This document shows positions 52,305-61,491 of a stretch of DNA of 64,000 nt, in pieces. Origin of the DNA: Priestia aryabhattai (GTDB lineage Bacteria > Bacillota > Bacilli > Bacillales > Bacillaceae_H); assembly GCF_023715685.1 (NCBI RefSeq), contig NZ_JAMBOQ010000004.1, forward strand, positions 124,001 to 188,000, in the 5' to 3' direction. Numbering within the stretch: position 1 is the stretch's first letter; each line of letters starts with the position of its first letter. The notes beneath the pieces were generated by a model. That model was not told the origin of the DNA. It made no database searches and was given only the letters and a program-made list of their open reading frames with translations. Both the position numbers and the translations under genes were made by a program.

Positions 52305-53108
52305 ATGAAAAAACAGCGAATTTTATTTATTGGAGCAGGACGAATGGCTGAAGCTGTAGCGGCTGGTTTGGTTACGAGCAGTGCTGACAGTATCGAGGCA
52401 GTGGTGATGTCAAATAACGGAGATATTGAGCGATTACAGCGAGTTGAAAAAACATATGGTGTACAAACGACGCAAAATTGGCGCCAAGAAGTTGACAATT
52501 CGGATGTTATTATTTTAGCGATGCCTCCCGAGGCCCACCCTTCCGTTCTCAAAGAACTTTCGACTCATTTAGATCAACAATTTGTTGTGACGTTAGCAGC
52601 AGGAATTGGTCCGAGTTACTTAGAAAATCATCTTCCGCAGGATACGCCTGCCGCTTGGATTATGCCAAATACAGCTGCTATGATTGGACAATCGATGTCT
52701 CTGTATACACTTGGAACTTCTGCCACAAAAGAGCATAAAGAAGTGCTTCAAATGATTTTAAAAAGAATTGGTGAAGCGCATGAGTGTTCAGAGAAAGAAG
52801 TACATGAGCTAACGGCTGTAACTGGCAGTGCACCGGCGTTTTTGTATTATTTTGCAGAATCGTTAATTGATGCAACTACTGCTTACGGTGTGGACAAAAA
52901 AACAGCCAAAGATTTAGTTATTCAAATGATGTATGGCTCTGTGCAAATGTTGCATGAAACCAAAGACCCTGCGTCTTTAAGAGAGCAAGTAACGACTCCG
53001 GGCGGCGCTACTGCCGAAGGGTTAAAAGTGATGAAAGAACAAGACTTTTCCTTAATAATTAAGCAGGCAATTGAAGCAACGAATAAAAAAGCAATGGGTG
53101 GAAGCTAA
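52305..53108 (+). CDS. proC: Pyrroline-5-carboxylate reductase
   Basis: Makes proline from pyrroline-5-carboxylate with NAD(P)H. The 267-residue protein has LFIGAGRMAEAVAAGL, the ILAMPPEAHPSVL region, and the family signature TAVTGSAPAFLYYFAESLIDA followed by TTPGGATAEGLKVM. It starts three bases after bshB2, so it is in the same operon. Bacillus has several isoenzymes (ProI, ProG, ProH, ComER), and I cannot say which this is. Confidence 0.9.
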   Translation: MKKQRILFIGAGRMAEAVAAGLVTSSADSIEAVVMSNNGDIERLQRVEKTYGVQTTQNWRQEVDNSDVIILAMPPEAHPSVLKELSTHLDQQFVVTLAAGIGPSYLENHLPQDTPAAWIMPNTAAMIGQSMSLYTLGTSATKEHKEVLQMILKRIGEAHECSEKEVHELTAVTGSAPAFLYYFAESLIDATTAYGVDKKTAKDLVIQMMYGSVQMLHETKDPASLREQVTTPGGATAEGLKVMKEQDFSLIIKQAIEATNKKAMGGS

Positions 53109-53140
53109 AAAAGCTGGTACAGCAATATGTTAGCTAAAGA

Positions 53141-53200
53141 AAAATTCGAACTATAATTCAGCATTCTTTCATTAGAATGTTGAATCAGTTCGGATTTTTT
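53141..53200 (+). terminator. Terminator after proC
   Basis: Long imperfect hairpin AAAATtCGAACT...CATTCT / AGAATG...AGTTCGgATTTTTT. Confidence 0.75.
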
Positions 53201-53272
53201 AATGAATAGACTTTCTTAATATAAAAGTATTCCTCTTCGGAACTGGTTTTTTTCTCTATGTGCAAAGCTTTT

Positions 53273-53671
53273 TTAGTCATCGACAAAACGCTTTTTCGTA
53301 TCAGAAGTTGGGAGCATGCAGTGCTGTTGTTTGCCAAACCACTTATATCGGTTGCGAGCGATCCAGTCGTATACTATATCTCGAATAGGCGCAGGAATGA
53401 TAATGAGTGCATATAAAAATTTAATAGGTCCATCTAAGCGCTTGGCGATTTTTAAAGCAGCCGTTGATTTTACATATCTTTGTTTTCCGTGGATATATAC
53501 AATGCTGTCTAATTGCTCAGGAAGTAAGCCGTGAGAGGCTAGCTGCTGCTTTCCGAAATCTGATTGAAGAGAAGCGAAAGAAAACAAAGCTTGTTCATCA
53601 TGTTTAATAATAAATTGAACACTGTTATTACATAAATTACATATGCCATCAAAAAGAATCAGATGTTTCAT
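53273..53671 (-). CDS. yuxK: DCC-family thiol-disulfide oxidoreductase (YuxK)
   Basis: A 132-residue protein. It has the defining DCC text LILFDGICNLCNNSVQFII, with Asp8, Cys11 and Cys14, then YRWFG-like ARNRYKWFGKQQHCMLPT. The fold is thioredoxin-like and the activity is unproven. ATG with AGGAGCG upstream. Confidence 0.85.
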   Translation of the reverse strand: MKHLILFDGICNLCNNSVQFIIKHDEQALFSFASLQSDFGKQQLASHGLLPEQLDSIVYIHGKQRYVKSTAALKIAKRLDGPIKFLYALIIIPAPIRDIVYDWIARNRYKWFGKQQHCMLPTSDTKKRFVDD

Positions 53672-53792
53672 TGGACGATTTCGCTCCTATTCCATAAAAA
53701 AAGTATAATTACTTGTCAGTTTTGAAAAATAAAGGTACGTTTAAAAGATGTGAAAGTGATCCAAATTCAAAGATAATTCGATTATATAATAA

Positions 53793-54539
53793 GGACTCAT
53801 TGATTACTATAATGATCAGTTGACTTCCCATGAGAAAAAAGAGTTTGAAATGCACTTGAAAAACTGTCAAAGCTGTCAAGAAGAACTAAGAGAACTGGAG
53901 GAAGTTCTTGGAGATCTAACGTATTTGACACCAGAACAATCTCTTCCGCCAGAAATGAAACAGCGAATACTTGCGAATGTATTCGAAGAAGATCAAGAGG
54001 AGACAAAGGTAGAACCAATAGCTTTAAAAAATGAAAAATAACATGCTACGTCTAAGAAATCAAATACAAAATCTATCATTATTGGATTAGCTGCGGCACT
54101 TCTTTTATCTGTAGCAGGAAACAGCTACTTTCTGTTGAAAGATGAAGACAAAGGCAAACAAGAACCAAATGTTTCGGTTGCTCCTCAAAATGAACCTCTT
54201 ACATCTGAAAAAACAATGAAGCTGCAGGCAGAGCCGAACGTTTCTGGCGAAGCAACAGCATCTCTTACGAAAAAAGGTGGAAATTTAAATGTGGTCATTC
54301 AAGCGAACAACTTGAAAAACGTAAAGGAGAATGAAGTCTATCAGGTGTGGCTCATAAAAGGTGATAAGCCCCATCCGGCAGGTGCTTTTGTAACAGATAA
54401 AAATGGAAACGGGACAGTGGTCTATACGATGAGCCAAAAAGAACAGGCTGAAAAGTGGGATGTCATGGCGATTACTTTAGAACCGAATGCGAATAATAAG
54501 ACGCCAAAAGGAAACACGGTGTTAAGATCAGCGCTCTAA
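53793..54539 (+). pseudogene. Decayed anti-sigma factor (RskA/YlaD type), sigma gene absent
   Basis: One reading frame encodes the remains of a zinc anti-sigma domain (LIDYYNDQLTSHEKKEFEMH then CQSCQEELREL), a linker, a membrane helix (SIIIGLAAALLLSVAGNSYF) and an extracellular RskA domain (ENEVYQVWLIKGDKPHPAGA to VMAITLEP). It is interrupted by a TAA at 54039-54041 that would be one sense codon in an intact gene. At the 5' end two stops precede LIDYY and no start codon or first Cys/His is present. No ECF sigma gene lies upstream, so an operon deletion is likely. Confidence 0.8.
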
Positions 54540-54540
54540 C

Positions 54541-54570
54541 AAAAACCCTTCTGCTAACAGAAGGGTTTTT
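54541..54570. terminator. Terminator between anti-sigma remnant and hsp20
   Basis: AAAAACCCTTCTG / CAGAAGGGTTTTT hairpin with a four-base loop. Confidence 0.85.
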
Positions 54571-54581
54571 GTTACGTGCAG

Positions 54582-55016
54582 TTAATCATCTTCAAATTGT
54601 ATGGCAATCGTTTGATCATTTTCTATCTTATTCAGTCGAATTTCCAATAATCCATTTTTGTACTTAGCGCGAACTGGTTCGTCTGTGTAGTGAAAAGGAA
54701 GTTTGACCGTGCGAGAAAATACGCCTGTATGGCGTTCGTTCAGCTTTAACTTTTGTTTAGATGCTTCATAAGTATAAGGAACGTTCCCTTCAACTGTTAA
54801 TATATTTGCGTCCAGCTTGATTTGAATGTCGTTAGTTGATTGTAGTCCAGGAACTTCAACGACGATAATGCCTTCTTTATCGGTTTCATATAAATCGACG
54901 TTTGGAAATCGCTTTGGCAAGATGTGATTTAAATCGCTCCAAAAGTGATTTCCAAGCATATCTTCTACCTTATGCTGAATTGAACCCCAATCAATTTCTT
55001 CATATTTTTTACTCAA
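54582..55016 (-). CDS. Hsp20/alpha-crystallin-type small heat-shock protein
   Basis: A 144-residue chaperone-like protein. The alpha-crystallin domain spans residues about 45-140: VDLYETDKEGIIVVEVPGLQ, GVFSRTVKLPFHYTDEPVRA, and KNGLLEIRL (the family GLLxI motif, G-L-L-E-I). The start is a TTG after GGAGGGATT. The N-terminus is acidic/aromatic and has no signal peptide. Related Bacillus proteins are spore-coat (CotM, CotP) or salt-stress (YocM) proteins; I cannot tell which it is. No CIRCE or HrcA site. Confidence 0.85.
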   Translation of the reverse strand: MSKKYEEIDWGSIQHKVEDMLGNHFWSDLNHILPKRFPNVDLYETDKEGIIVVEVPGLQSTNDIQIKLDANILTVEGNVPYTYEASKQKLKLNERHTGVFSRTVKLPFHYTDEPVRAKYKNGLLEIRLNKIENDQTIAIQFEDD

Positions 55017-55245
55017 AGGAATCCCTCCTTATATTCACGTAAATTCCTTCTATATATATGAAAAAAAGAAAATTCAATGCCTGCTTACAAAGAATGAGAA
55101 AAACGCGTAAATAAGTGAAAAAATGTGAGAAAAAAAAGAGATTTTGAGTGAAAAAGAAGGATTATGTAGAATAAAAAAAGTATAATTACGTATAGAGCTT
55201 TCTATTATTCTGAATGAAAGCAAGTATGTGAAGGAGGAAGTTGAG

Positions 55246-55626
55246 ATGAGAGAAAAGCGTACATCCAGTGGTTTTCTATTAAAACAACGTGCTTTCTTAA
55301 AATTATATATGATTACGATGACGGAACAAGAGCGTCTGTATGGCCTTCGATTATTAGATGTGTTGAGAGATGAATTTCGACCTTTTGGATTCAAACCTAA
55401 TCATTCTGAAGTATACAAAGCTCTTCATGACTTGATTGAAGACGGTGTCCTCAAACAGGTCAAGCGTAAAAAAGAAGGAATGAAGCTTCAGGAAGTGGTT
55501 TATTATACATTTACAAATGAGGGAGAAGAGAAAGCTAAATTATATAAAAAACAATTAAAAGTAGAGCTGGAGCGGTGTGAAGCAATGATTCAAAAAGCTA
55601 TCCGTGACAACTTCGGGTCCAAATGA
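55246..55626 (+). CDS. rtp: Replication terminator protein Rtp
   Basis: A 126-residue winged-helix dimer that binds Ter sites and stops replication forks from one side in B. subtilis. The text RTSSGFLLKQRAFLKLYMIT, MTEQERLYGLRLLDVLRDEF, FGFKPNHSEVYKALHDLIED and AKLYKKQLKVELERCE is very close to the B. subtilis protein as I remember it. AAGGAGG gives the start at 55246. I could not find a Ter-like pair in the 230 bases upstream, where the B. subtilis gene has two. Confidence 0.9.
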   Translation: MREKRTSSGFLLKQRAFLKLYMITMTEQERLYGLRLLDVLRDEFRPFGFKPNHSEVYKALHDLIEDGVLKQVKRKKEGMKLQEVVYYTFTNEGEEKAKLYKKQLKVELERCEAMIQKAIRDNFGSK

Positions 55627-55658
55627 ACGTGTCTTTAGTTAGAAAAGGCACGTTTTTT
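55626..55658 (+). terminator. Terminator after rtp
   Basis: AACGTGtCTT / AAGgCACGTT stem and six T. Confidence 0.75.
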
Positions 55659-56000
55659 CTATAGCTGATTTTGTCGTCTTATGTCGGAAGAAAAGTTATA
55701 AAATGGGTACAAAGTAGTGTAAAAGATGGATATATAGTTATATTATGGATAAAATACACACTTTTAACATATATGGATAGATTCGATTTTAAAGATTATG
55801 CACTATTCATAAATAGTGTGCGAATTGATATGATACAAAGTGTATATAAATCTATTTAATGCGTTATTTGCCATATTTTAAGAACTTATAAACCGTTATC
55901 AGACCATCATTGAAGCATTTTGGTTTTAGCAACTCTGACGAATTTGACTAGATTTGTATCGAGAAGATATTATTTGTTTACTATGAAAGGAATGGATTTT
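55659..56000 (+). other. Intergenic region between rtp and the AbrB/Abh gene
   Basis: AT-rich 340 bases. It contains an imperfect palindrome GCACTATTCATAAATAGTGTGC (split at its centre near 55810) and a 62-codon ORF without a ribosome site that I do not accept as a gene. Confidence 0.4.
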
Positions 56001-56279
56001 ATGAAGTCTACAGGAATTGTACGAAAAGTAGATGAATTGGGTCGCGTAGTAATTCCTATTGAATTGCGCCGTATCTTAAATATCAACACAGGTGATCCAG
56101 TAGAAATATATGTTGATGAAGATATTATTATTTTACAAAAGTATAGCCCGTATGGTGCTTGCTTAGTAACTGGGGAAATTACGCGTGAAAACTTAACATT
56201 TGGGAATGGAAATGTTGTGTTAAGTAAAAAAGGTGCGGAACAGCTTTTACAAGAGTTAGAGCGTACCTTAAATAAATAA
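56001..56279 (+). CDS. AbrB/Abh-family transition-state regulator
   Basis: A 92-residue DNA-binding protein. The swapped-hairpin N-terminal domain is KSTGIVRKVDELGRVVIPIE, nearly the AbrB sequence; the C-terminal part (CLVTGEITRENLTFGNGNVV) is closer to what I remember of Abh, another transition-state regulator. GAAAGGAATG precedes the ATG; the longer frame to 55920 is not used. It controls post-exponential genes in relatives. Confidence 0.9.
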   Translation: MKSTGIVRKVDELGRVVIPIELRRILNINTGDPVEIYVDEDIIILQKYSPYGACLVTGEITRENLTFGNGNVVLSKKGAEQLLQELERTLNK

Positions 56280-56325
56280 GAAGCTTTAAGCCTTAGTATA
56301 AGGAAGAATATCAATCCAGCTTTAC

Positions 56326-56365
56326 ATCAAAAAAGAACGTTCTTTTGAGAACGTTCTTTTTTTGA
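56326..56365. terminator. Terminator between AbrB/Abh and MATE genes
   Basis: ATCAAAAAAGAACGTTCT / AGAACGTTCTTTTTTTGAT, near-perfect arms. Confidence 0.85.
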
Positions 56366-57739
56366 TTAAGCCGTTCGAGAAGATTTATTCTCCTCTAGCA
56401 ACTGCTTTTTTTGTATTTTTATTAAACGATACGCAAGTCCTGTTGCTCCTGCAGCGAGCCCCGCAATTAGTCCAATCCAATAGCCAAACGCCTGCAAATC
56501 GGTGTATTTTGCTAAAATAATGCCTAAAGGTAGACCAATTACCCAATAAGATACCAAGGACATTAAAAAGGTAACATTTACATCCTTATATCCTCGCAAA
56601 GCGCCTTGAATAGGAGCTTGAAGAGCATCAGAAAGCTGAAAGAAAATTGCATAAATCAAAAAATGAGAAGTTAATGCAAGTACATCTGCATCTTTTGTAT
56701 ACAAAGAAGCTACAGATTCTCGAAGAGTAAATAAAAGACCTGCGCAAACAAAAGCCATGCCAACAGCGATAGTTACACCGATCCTGCTATAGCTTCGTGC
56801 ATCTTGATGACGTTTAGCACCCGCTTCAAATCCCACAACAATCGTTAAAGCCATAGAAATACTCAGCGGAATCATATAGAGAAATGAGGCAAAATTAATA
56901 GCTGCTTGGTGAGAAGCGATTGTAATGGTATTATACGAGCTCATAAACAGCGTGACAGCTGAAAAAATACTTGTTTCAAAAAATACGGAAAAACCGATAG
57001 GTAAACCAATTTTTAATATTTCTTTCCAAGCAGAAAAAGATATACGGTGAAATCTTTTGAATAAATCGAAGCTAGAAAAAGGTTCTTTTTTATGAATAAT
57101 CACAATGGATACAATGAGTATGCACCAATATGTAACGGCCGTTGCATAACCAGAGCCTACTCCACCCAAGTGAGGGAAGCCCAGCTTACCGAAGATTAAT
57201 ACATAGTTTAAAGCTACATTAATCGGAAGTGCTAAAATGGTGATAAGCATAGACGTACGAGTTTGCCCTAAAGCATCAATAAAGTTCCGTAAAACCGTAT
57301 AAATAAAAAGCGGAATAATACCAAAAGATAAAGCAATTAAATACTGTTTGGCAATGCGCATCACGTTTGCTTCTAAATTCATCCCTTTTAAAATAGGACT
57401 AACAACAAAAAAGCCGATTAAAATAATAACGGCGGCCATTAAAATGGAGACGTAAAGTCCTTGAATGACGGAGAACGGAACTTTTTTCTTTTGATTAGCT
57501 CCGACAAGCTGTGCAACAATTGGCGTAATAGACATTAAAATCCCGCTTAGTCCTGTAAAAACAGGCACCCATAAGCTTGAACCAATTGCTACCCCTGCCA
57601 AGTCATCCGCACTAACTCTTCCTGACATCATCGTATCAAAAAAAGTCATTGAAAACATTCCAAATTGGGTGACCAATATCGGAAATAAAATAAAAATGAA
57701 TTGTTTAACTTTTTGAGACGTTGAAAACGTTTGTTGCAT
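56366..57739 (-). CDS. MATE-family multidrug/Na+ antiporter (NorM/YojI-like)
   Basis: A 457-residue protein with twelve hydrophobic segments in two MATE halves. The start [20 protein letters not shown] and [20 protein letters not shown], then [15 protein letters not shown] and GFEAGAKRH, fit the NorM subgroup. It exports cationic compounds by Na+ or H+ exchange. GGGGG precedes the ATG. Confidence 0.9.
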   Translation of the reverse strand: MQQTFSTSQKVKQFIFILFPILVTQFGMFSMTFFDTMMSGRVSADDLAGVAIGSSLWVPVFTGLSGILMSITPIVAQLVGANQKKKVPFSVIQGLYVSILMAAVIILIGFFVVSPILKGMNLEANVMRIAKQYLIALSFGIIPLFIYTVLRNFIDALGQTRTSMLITILALPINVALNYVLIFGKLGFPHLGGVGSGYATAVTYWCILIVSIVIIHKKEPFSSFDLFKRFHRISFSAWKEILKIGLPIGFSVFFETSIFSAVTLFMSSYNTITIASHQAAINFASFLYMIPLSISMALTIVVGFEAGAKRHQDARSYSRIGVTIAVGMAFVCAGLLFTLRESVASLYTKDADVLALTSHFLIYAIFFQLSDALQAPIQGALRGYKDVNVTFLMSLVSYWVIGLPLGIILAKYTDLQAFGYWIGLIAGLAAGATGLAYRLIKIQKKQLLEENKSSRTA

Positions 57740-57959
57740 TAAAAAACCCCCAATTTGAAAACATTTACACCAAAAAGCATTATATCACGCCACGGCTTGT
57801 TTTTGCTAAGAGTTCTGTCAATAAATTCAAAGAACGTATCCATAAACCAAAGCACTTTGAAAGGAGGAAAAAGGTAAACTAGTATATGATTTTAATTTTG
57901 AGACGCAGTGGGCTATGATAGAAAGTATAGTAGTTATCATTTAACGTGGAGGGATATGT

Positions 57960-58712
57960 GTGGATTTACAGTTGCAAAGTAAGAATGTACTCATTACCGG
58001 TGGATCAAAAGGAATTGGGAAAGCTATTGCTGCTTTGTTTATTCAAGAAGGAGCAAACGTTGGAATCGCTGCAAGAGGAGAGGAAGCATTACAGCATGCA
58101 CAATCAGAATTAGGAAACGTACGTACATATACAGCAGACTTAACAAACGAAGCGGATAGAATTGCATTAATTGAGAAATTCATTAACGACTTCGGAAGCA
58201 TTGATATTTTAATTAATAACGCTGGAGGAAGTAATGGAAGCACGGCAATGGAAACAGATTTATCTCTTTTTCAGGAAGCGATGGAGCTAAACTACTTTTC
58301 AGCCGTACATTTGAGTAAACTAGCAGCGGCGCATATGACAAAAGATGCGGCAATCATTAACGTTACGTCTATTTTCGGAAGGGAAAGTGGAGGAAAAGTC
58401 ACGTACAATAATGCAAAAGCAGCACTTATCAGCTTCACGAAGTCTTTTGCAGATGAAATGATTTCTAAAGGAATTCGTGTAAATGGAGTTGCGCCGGGAA
58501 GCATTTTGCATGAGACGGGTAATTGGAAAAAGAGAATGGAGGAAAATCCGGACAAGATTAAGCAGTTTGTTGAAAATGAAATACCAGCGGGACGCTTTGG
58601 GGAGCCGGAAGAAGTGGCGAACGCTGTTGTTTTTTTAGCATCTTCCAGAGCTTCATGGATAGTAGGTGCGACGTTAAACGTAGACGGTGGACAGTCAAAA
58701 ATGAACTTTTAA
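57960..58712 (+). CDS. Short-chain dehydrogenase/reductase
   Basis: A 250-residue NAD(P)-dependent SDR. The cofactor motif is TGGSKGIGKA (residues 13-22), the NAG motif is LINNAGGSNG, and the catalytic Ser (INVTSIFG), Tyr and Lys (VTYNNAKAAL) are present, with VNGVAPGSI and the C-terminal NVDGGQSKMNF. It is FabG/3-oxoacyl reductase-like, substrate unknown. GTG start with GGAGGG upstream. It does not belong to the carotenoid cluster by any shared transcript. Confidence 0.88.
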   Translation: MDLQLQSKNVLITGGSKGIGKAIAALFIQEGANVGIAARGEEALQHAQSELGNVRTYTADLTNEADRIALIEKFINDFGSIDILINNAGGSNGSTAMETDLSLFQEAMELNYFSAVHLSKLAAAHMTKDAAIINVTSIFGRESGGKVTYNNAKAALISFTKSFADEMISKGIRVNGVAPGSILHETGNWKKRMEENPDKIKQFVENEIPAGRFGEPEEVANAVVFLASSRASWIVGATLNVDGGQSKMNF

Positions 58713-58713
58713 A

Positions 58714-58741
58714 AAAAGCGCAGGAATTTCCTGCACTTTTT
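58714..58741. terminator. Terminator between SDR and carotenoid genes
   Basis: AAAAAGcGCAGGAAA / TTTCCTGCaCTTTTT hairpin. Confidence 0.8.
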
Positions 58742-58743
58742 CA

Positions 58744-60255
58744 TTATCCAATATCTTTTTGAATACGCGGAAGATGAAAATCTTCATTAATAGCATCGGC
58801 TGTAAGCTGACCTGATAATGTGACCATTGGCACACCGCCTCCAGGATGTGTAGAGCCGCCTACAAAATAAAGGTTAGAGAGAAGCTGACTTCTTGCCGGA
58901 ATTTTAAAACCTCCATTTTTCTTGCGGTCAGTTGCTACGCCATAAATGGACCCGCCATTAGCACCGTAAAGCTCCTGGATATCAGTAGGGGTAAACGTAT
59001 ATTCAAATTCAATGCTTGAACGTAATCCTTCTAATCCCATTGCCGCAAGTTTTTTCAATACGATATCACGGTAGCGGTCTTTTAATGCAGCCCAGTCGTC
59101 TCCTTCTTTTAAAGGAGGTACATGAGTAAGAACGAACAGGTTCTCTTTTCCTTCAGGAGCTTGCGTAGGGTCTGGTTTAGATGATACGCCAATATAAATT
59201 GTCGGATCCATTGCTACTTTACCTTTATTAAAGATTGTATCAAACTCTTCTTTCTGGTTTTTTGAGAAGAAGAAATTATGATGTTGAAGCTGCTTATACT
59301 GTTTGTTAACTCCTAATAAAAGAACAAGGCCAGAAACAGTAGGTTCAAATTTTGCAAACTGCGGAGTTTGCTTAGCTGCTTGCTCATGATTTTTTAATAA
59401 ATATCGGTAAGTTGGAATTGCTTCTAAATTAGATACCACAATATCCGCTGATAGACTTTCGCCGTTTTCTAGTGTAATTCCAGTTGCTTTTGCTCCGCTT
59501 GTCGTAATTTCTTTTACTGGCGTATTTAGATGCACAGTGACGTCAAGTTCTTGAAGAAGCTTATCCATAGCTTCAGCAATTTTGTACATTCCGCCTTTTA
59601 CGTAATAAATACCCAATCCTAGCTGAACGTGAGCAAGCTGTGTTAATACGGCCGGTGCATGATAAGGAGAAGAACTAATGTATATAATTAAAAAATTAAA
59701 CAATTGACGCAAATGTTGATTTGAAAAATATTTGCGTGTAGTAGCGTCCATAGATCTCATTGGATCCATTTGAAGCAGTTCTTTTAACGTGTGCATCGTT
59801 CGTAAATCATGCAGTCCAGATAAACTTTTTTTATAAAAACTTTTTAAGTTCGATTCGTACATTTTATTTACATAAGATAAATAGTCAAAAAAACCTTCAA
59901 TGTCTTCTGGAGCAAGCTCTTGAAGCTGCTGAAGCATGCTGGGAAGGTCGCTGGTCAAATCAATTTGTGTTCCATCTTGGAAAAAAGTTCTCCACTGAGG
60001 CTTAATTCGTTCTATTGTTAAGTAGTCGTGGATATTGCGGCCTGCACTTTCAAACAGCTGCTCTAGCACCCACGGCATTGTTAAAATAGAAGGACCCGTG
60101 TCGAAAGAAAATCCTTTGTCGCTGCGAATATTTAACTTACCGCCAATTCGCTCGCTTTTTTCAACGACTGTTACATCATATCCATCAGCTGAAAGACGAA
60201 TAGCAGCTGACAGACCACCTAAACCTGCGCCTACAACAATTACTTTCTTTTTCGA
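58744..60255 (-). CDS. Carotenoid desaturase/oxidase (CrtN/CrtP-like) with disrupted start codon
   Basis: A FAD-dependent phytoene-desaturase-family enzyme of about 503 residues. The FAD motif VIVVGAGLGGLSAAIRLSAD lies at the N-terminus, FDTGPSILTMPW follows, and the C-terminal GGSTHPGGGVPMVTLSG is diagnostic. Placed divergent to crtQ and crtO it is probably the diapophytoene desaturase or the diaponeurosporene oxidase. The frame has no ATG, GTG or TTG before codon 60. At the expected place, seven bases after GGAGG, the sequence is ATCG (60256-60253) where ATG would restore a normal start. A one-base insertion or sequence error is likely. Confidence 0.82.
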   Translation of the reverse strand, partial: SKKKVIVVGAGLGGLSAAIRLSADGYDVTVVEKSERIGGKLNIRSDKGFSFDTGPSILTMPWVLEQLFESAGRNIHDYLTIERIKPQWRTFFQDGTQIDLTSDLPSMLQQLQELAPEDIEGFFDYLSYVNKMYESNLKSFYKKSLSGLHDLRTMHTLKELLQMDPMRSMDATTRKYFSNQHLRQLFNFLIIYISSSPYHAPAVLTQLAHVQLGLGIYYVKGGMYKIAEAMDKLLQELDVTVHLNTPVKEITTSGAKATGITLENGESLSADIVVSNLEAIPTYRYLLKNHEQAAKQTPQFAKFEPTVSGLVLLLGVNKQYKQLQHHNFFFSKNQKEEFDTIFNKGKVAMDPTIYIGVSSKPDPTQAPEGKENLFVLTHVPPLKEGDDWAALKDRYRDIVLKKLAAMGLEGLRSSIEFEYTFTPTDIQELYGANGGSIYGVATDRKKNGGFKIPARSQLLSNLYFVGGSTHPGGGVPMVTLSGQLTADAINEDFHLPRIQKDIG

Positions 60256-60392
60256 TTTTTTTCCTCCTTATAAAACAAAAGCGAGTTGTCGACAATGTGT
60301 ATAAAATGACTTCACGAAAAATAAAAATAGGTCTACAACTTTTTATTTTGTCCAGTTCGCTAAATTTCATACGTGAAGGAAAGGAGAAAGGG

Positions 60393-61487
60393 ATGTCTTT
60401 TTTACTGGTTGCTCTTGTCTTGACGGGTACGCTTGTTATCACTATCCCTACATTTAAACGTGTAAAAATAGTAAAAAATGATATGTCATGTTTGTCCATT
60501 ATTATTCCCGCTAGAAATGAAGAAAGAAATCTTACCTTCTTATTGCAGTCACTCCAACTACAGAATGCTGTCTTTGAAGTGATTGTTGTAGATGACAACT
60601 CGACAGATAATACTGAGAGCGTAGCCAAAGCATTTGGCGTAAAAGTAATGCACCCGGGGGCACTTCCAGCTGGATGGCTAGGAAAGTCATGGGCATGCTG
60701 GAATGGAGCAAGAGAAGCAAAAGGCTCAGTGCTCTTGTTTTTAGATGCTGATATTACGGTAGAGAAAGACGGAATTGAAAAAATATTTTTCTATTATCAA
60801 CAGCAAGGGGGTGTGTTGTCGGTTCATCCTTATCATCTTGTTAAGAGGCCTTATGAAATGTTTTCTGCTTTATTTCACTATGTTACGTTTGCATCGATTG
60901 GCGCTTTTCATCTCTTTAAAAATTGGAAAAGCCCTTCTGTCGGTTTCGGGCAGTGCTTGCTTTGCAGCACAGTCTTCTACTTTCAAAGCGGAGGCCACGA
61001 AGGGATAAAAAAAGAAGTGGTTGAAAATATGGAGCTGGTTGAGAAAATGAACAAACAAGGTGAATTTATTACATGTATGAGTGGACAAGGAGCTCTTTCC
61101 ATGCGCATGTATCCAAATGGTATGAAGAACCTTATAAGAGGATGGAGCAAAAGTTTTGCTTCAGGTGCAGGGAAAACGGAAGCCATTTATTTATTTCTAG
61201 TAAGTTTATGGCTTACTAGCATGATTAATTATGTCCTTTTTTTACCTACCCTATGGAATCAACATGCAGGCTTGGCAATTAGCAGTTATGCTTGCTTTGT
61301 AGGTCTCTTATTTAATAGCTTAAGAAAAATAGGTTCGTTTACCTTTTTTTCTTTGTGCTTATTTCCTATTCATGTGCTGTTCTTTCTGGGTCTATTCGTA
61401 TGGTCTTTCATCCAAACAACGGTGAGAAAGCAAGTTAAATGGAAAGAACGCAGCATATCTATAGAAGAAGAAAAAAGAAGAAAGTGA
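60393..61487 (+). CDS. crtQ: Carotenoid glycosyltransferase CrtQ-like
   Basis: A 364-residue membrane-bound family 2 glycosyltransferase. N-terminal anchor, then SCLSIIIPARNEERNLTFLL, VVDDNSTDNTESVAKAFG, the DxD-type LLFLDADITVEKD and several C-terminal helices. It matches 4,4'-diaponeurosporenoate glycosyltransferase of the staphyloxanthin pathway in size and order. The ATG at 60393 follows AAAGGAGAAAG; the longer frame to 60297 is not used. crtO starts four bases after its stop. Confidence 0.82.
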   Translation: MSFLLVALVLTGTLVITIPTFKRVKIVKNDMSCLSIIIPARNEERNLTFLLQSLQLQNAVFEVIVVDDNSTDNTESVAKAFGVKVMHPGALPAGWLGKSWACWNGAREAKGSVLLFLDADITVEKDGIEKIFFYYQQQGGVLSVHPYHLVKRPYEMFSALFHYVTFASIGAFHLFKNWKSPSVGFGQCLLCSTVFYFQSGGHEGIKKEVVENMELVEKMNKQGEFITCMSGQGALSMRMYPNGMKNLIRGWSKSFASGAGKTEAIYLFLVSLWLTSMINYVLFLPTLWNQHAGLAISSYACFVGLLFNSLRKIGSFTFFSLCLFPIHVLFFLGLFVWSFIQTTVRKQVKWKERSISIEEEKRRK

Positions 61488-61491
61488 TAAA

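Noticed and set aside
55017..55245. Ter sites upstream of rtp
   Set aside because: I looked for the paired ACTAA / TATGTAC-like half-sites known upstream of B. subtilis rtp and found none that I would defend.
55671..55859. A 62-codon plus-strand ORF between rtp and the AbrB/Abh gene
   Set aside because: No ribosome site, atypical composition and it spans an imperfect palindrome.
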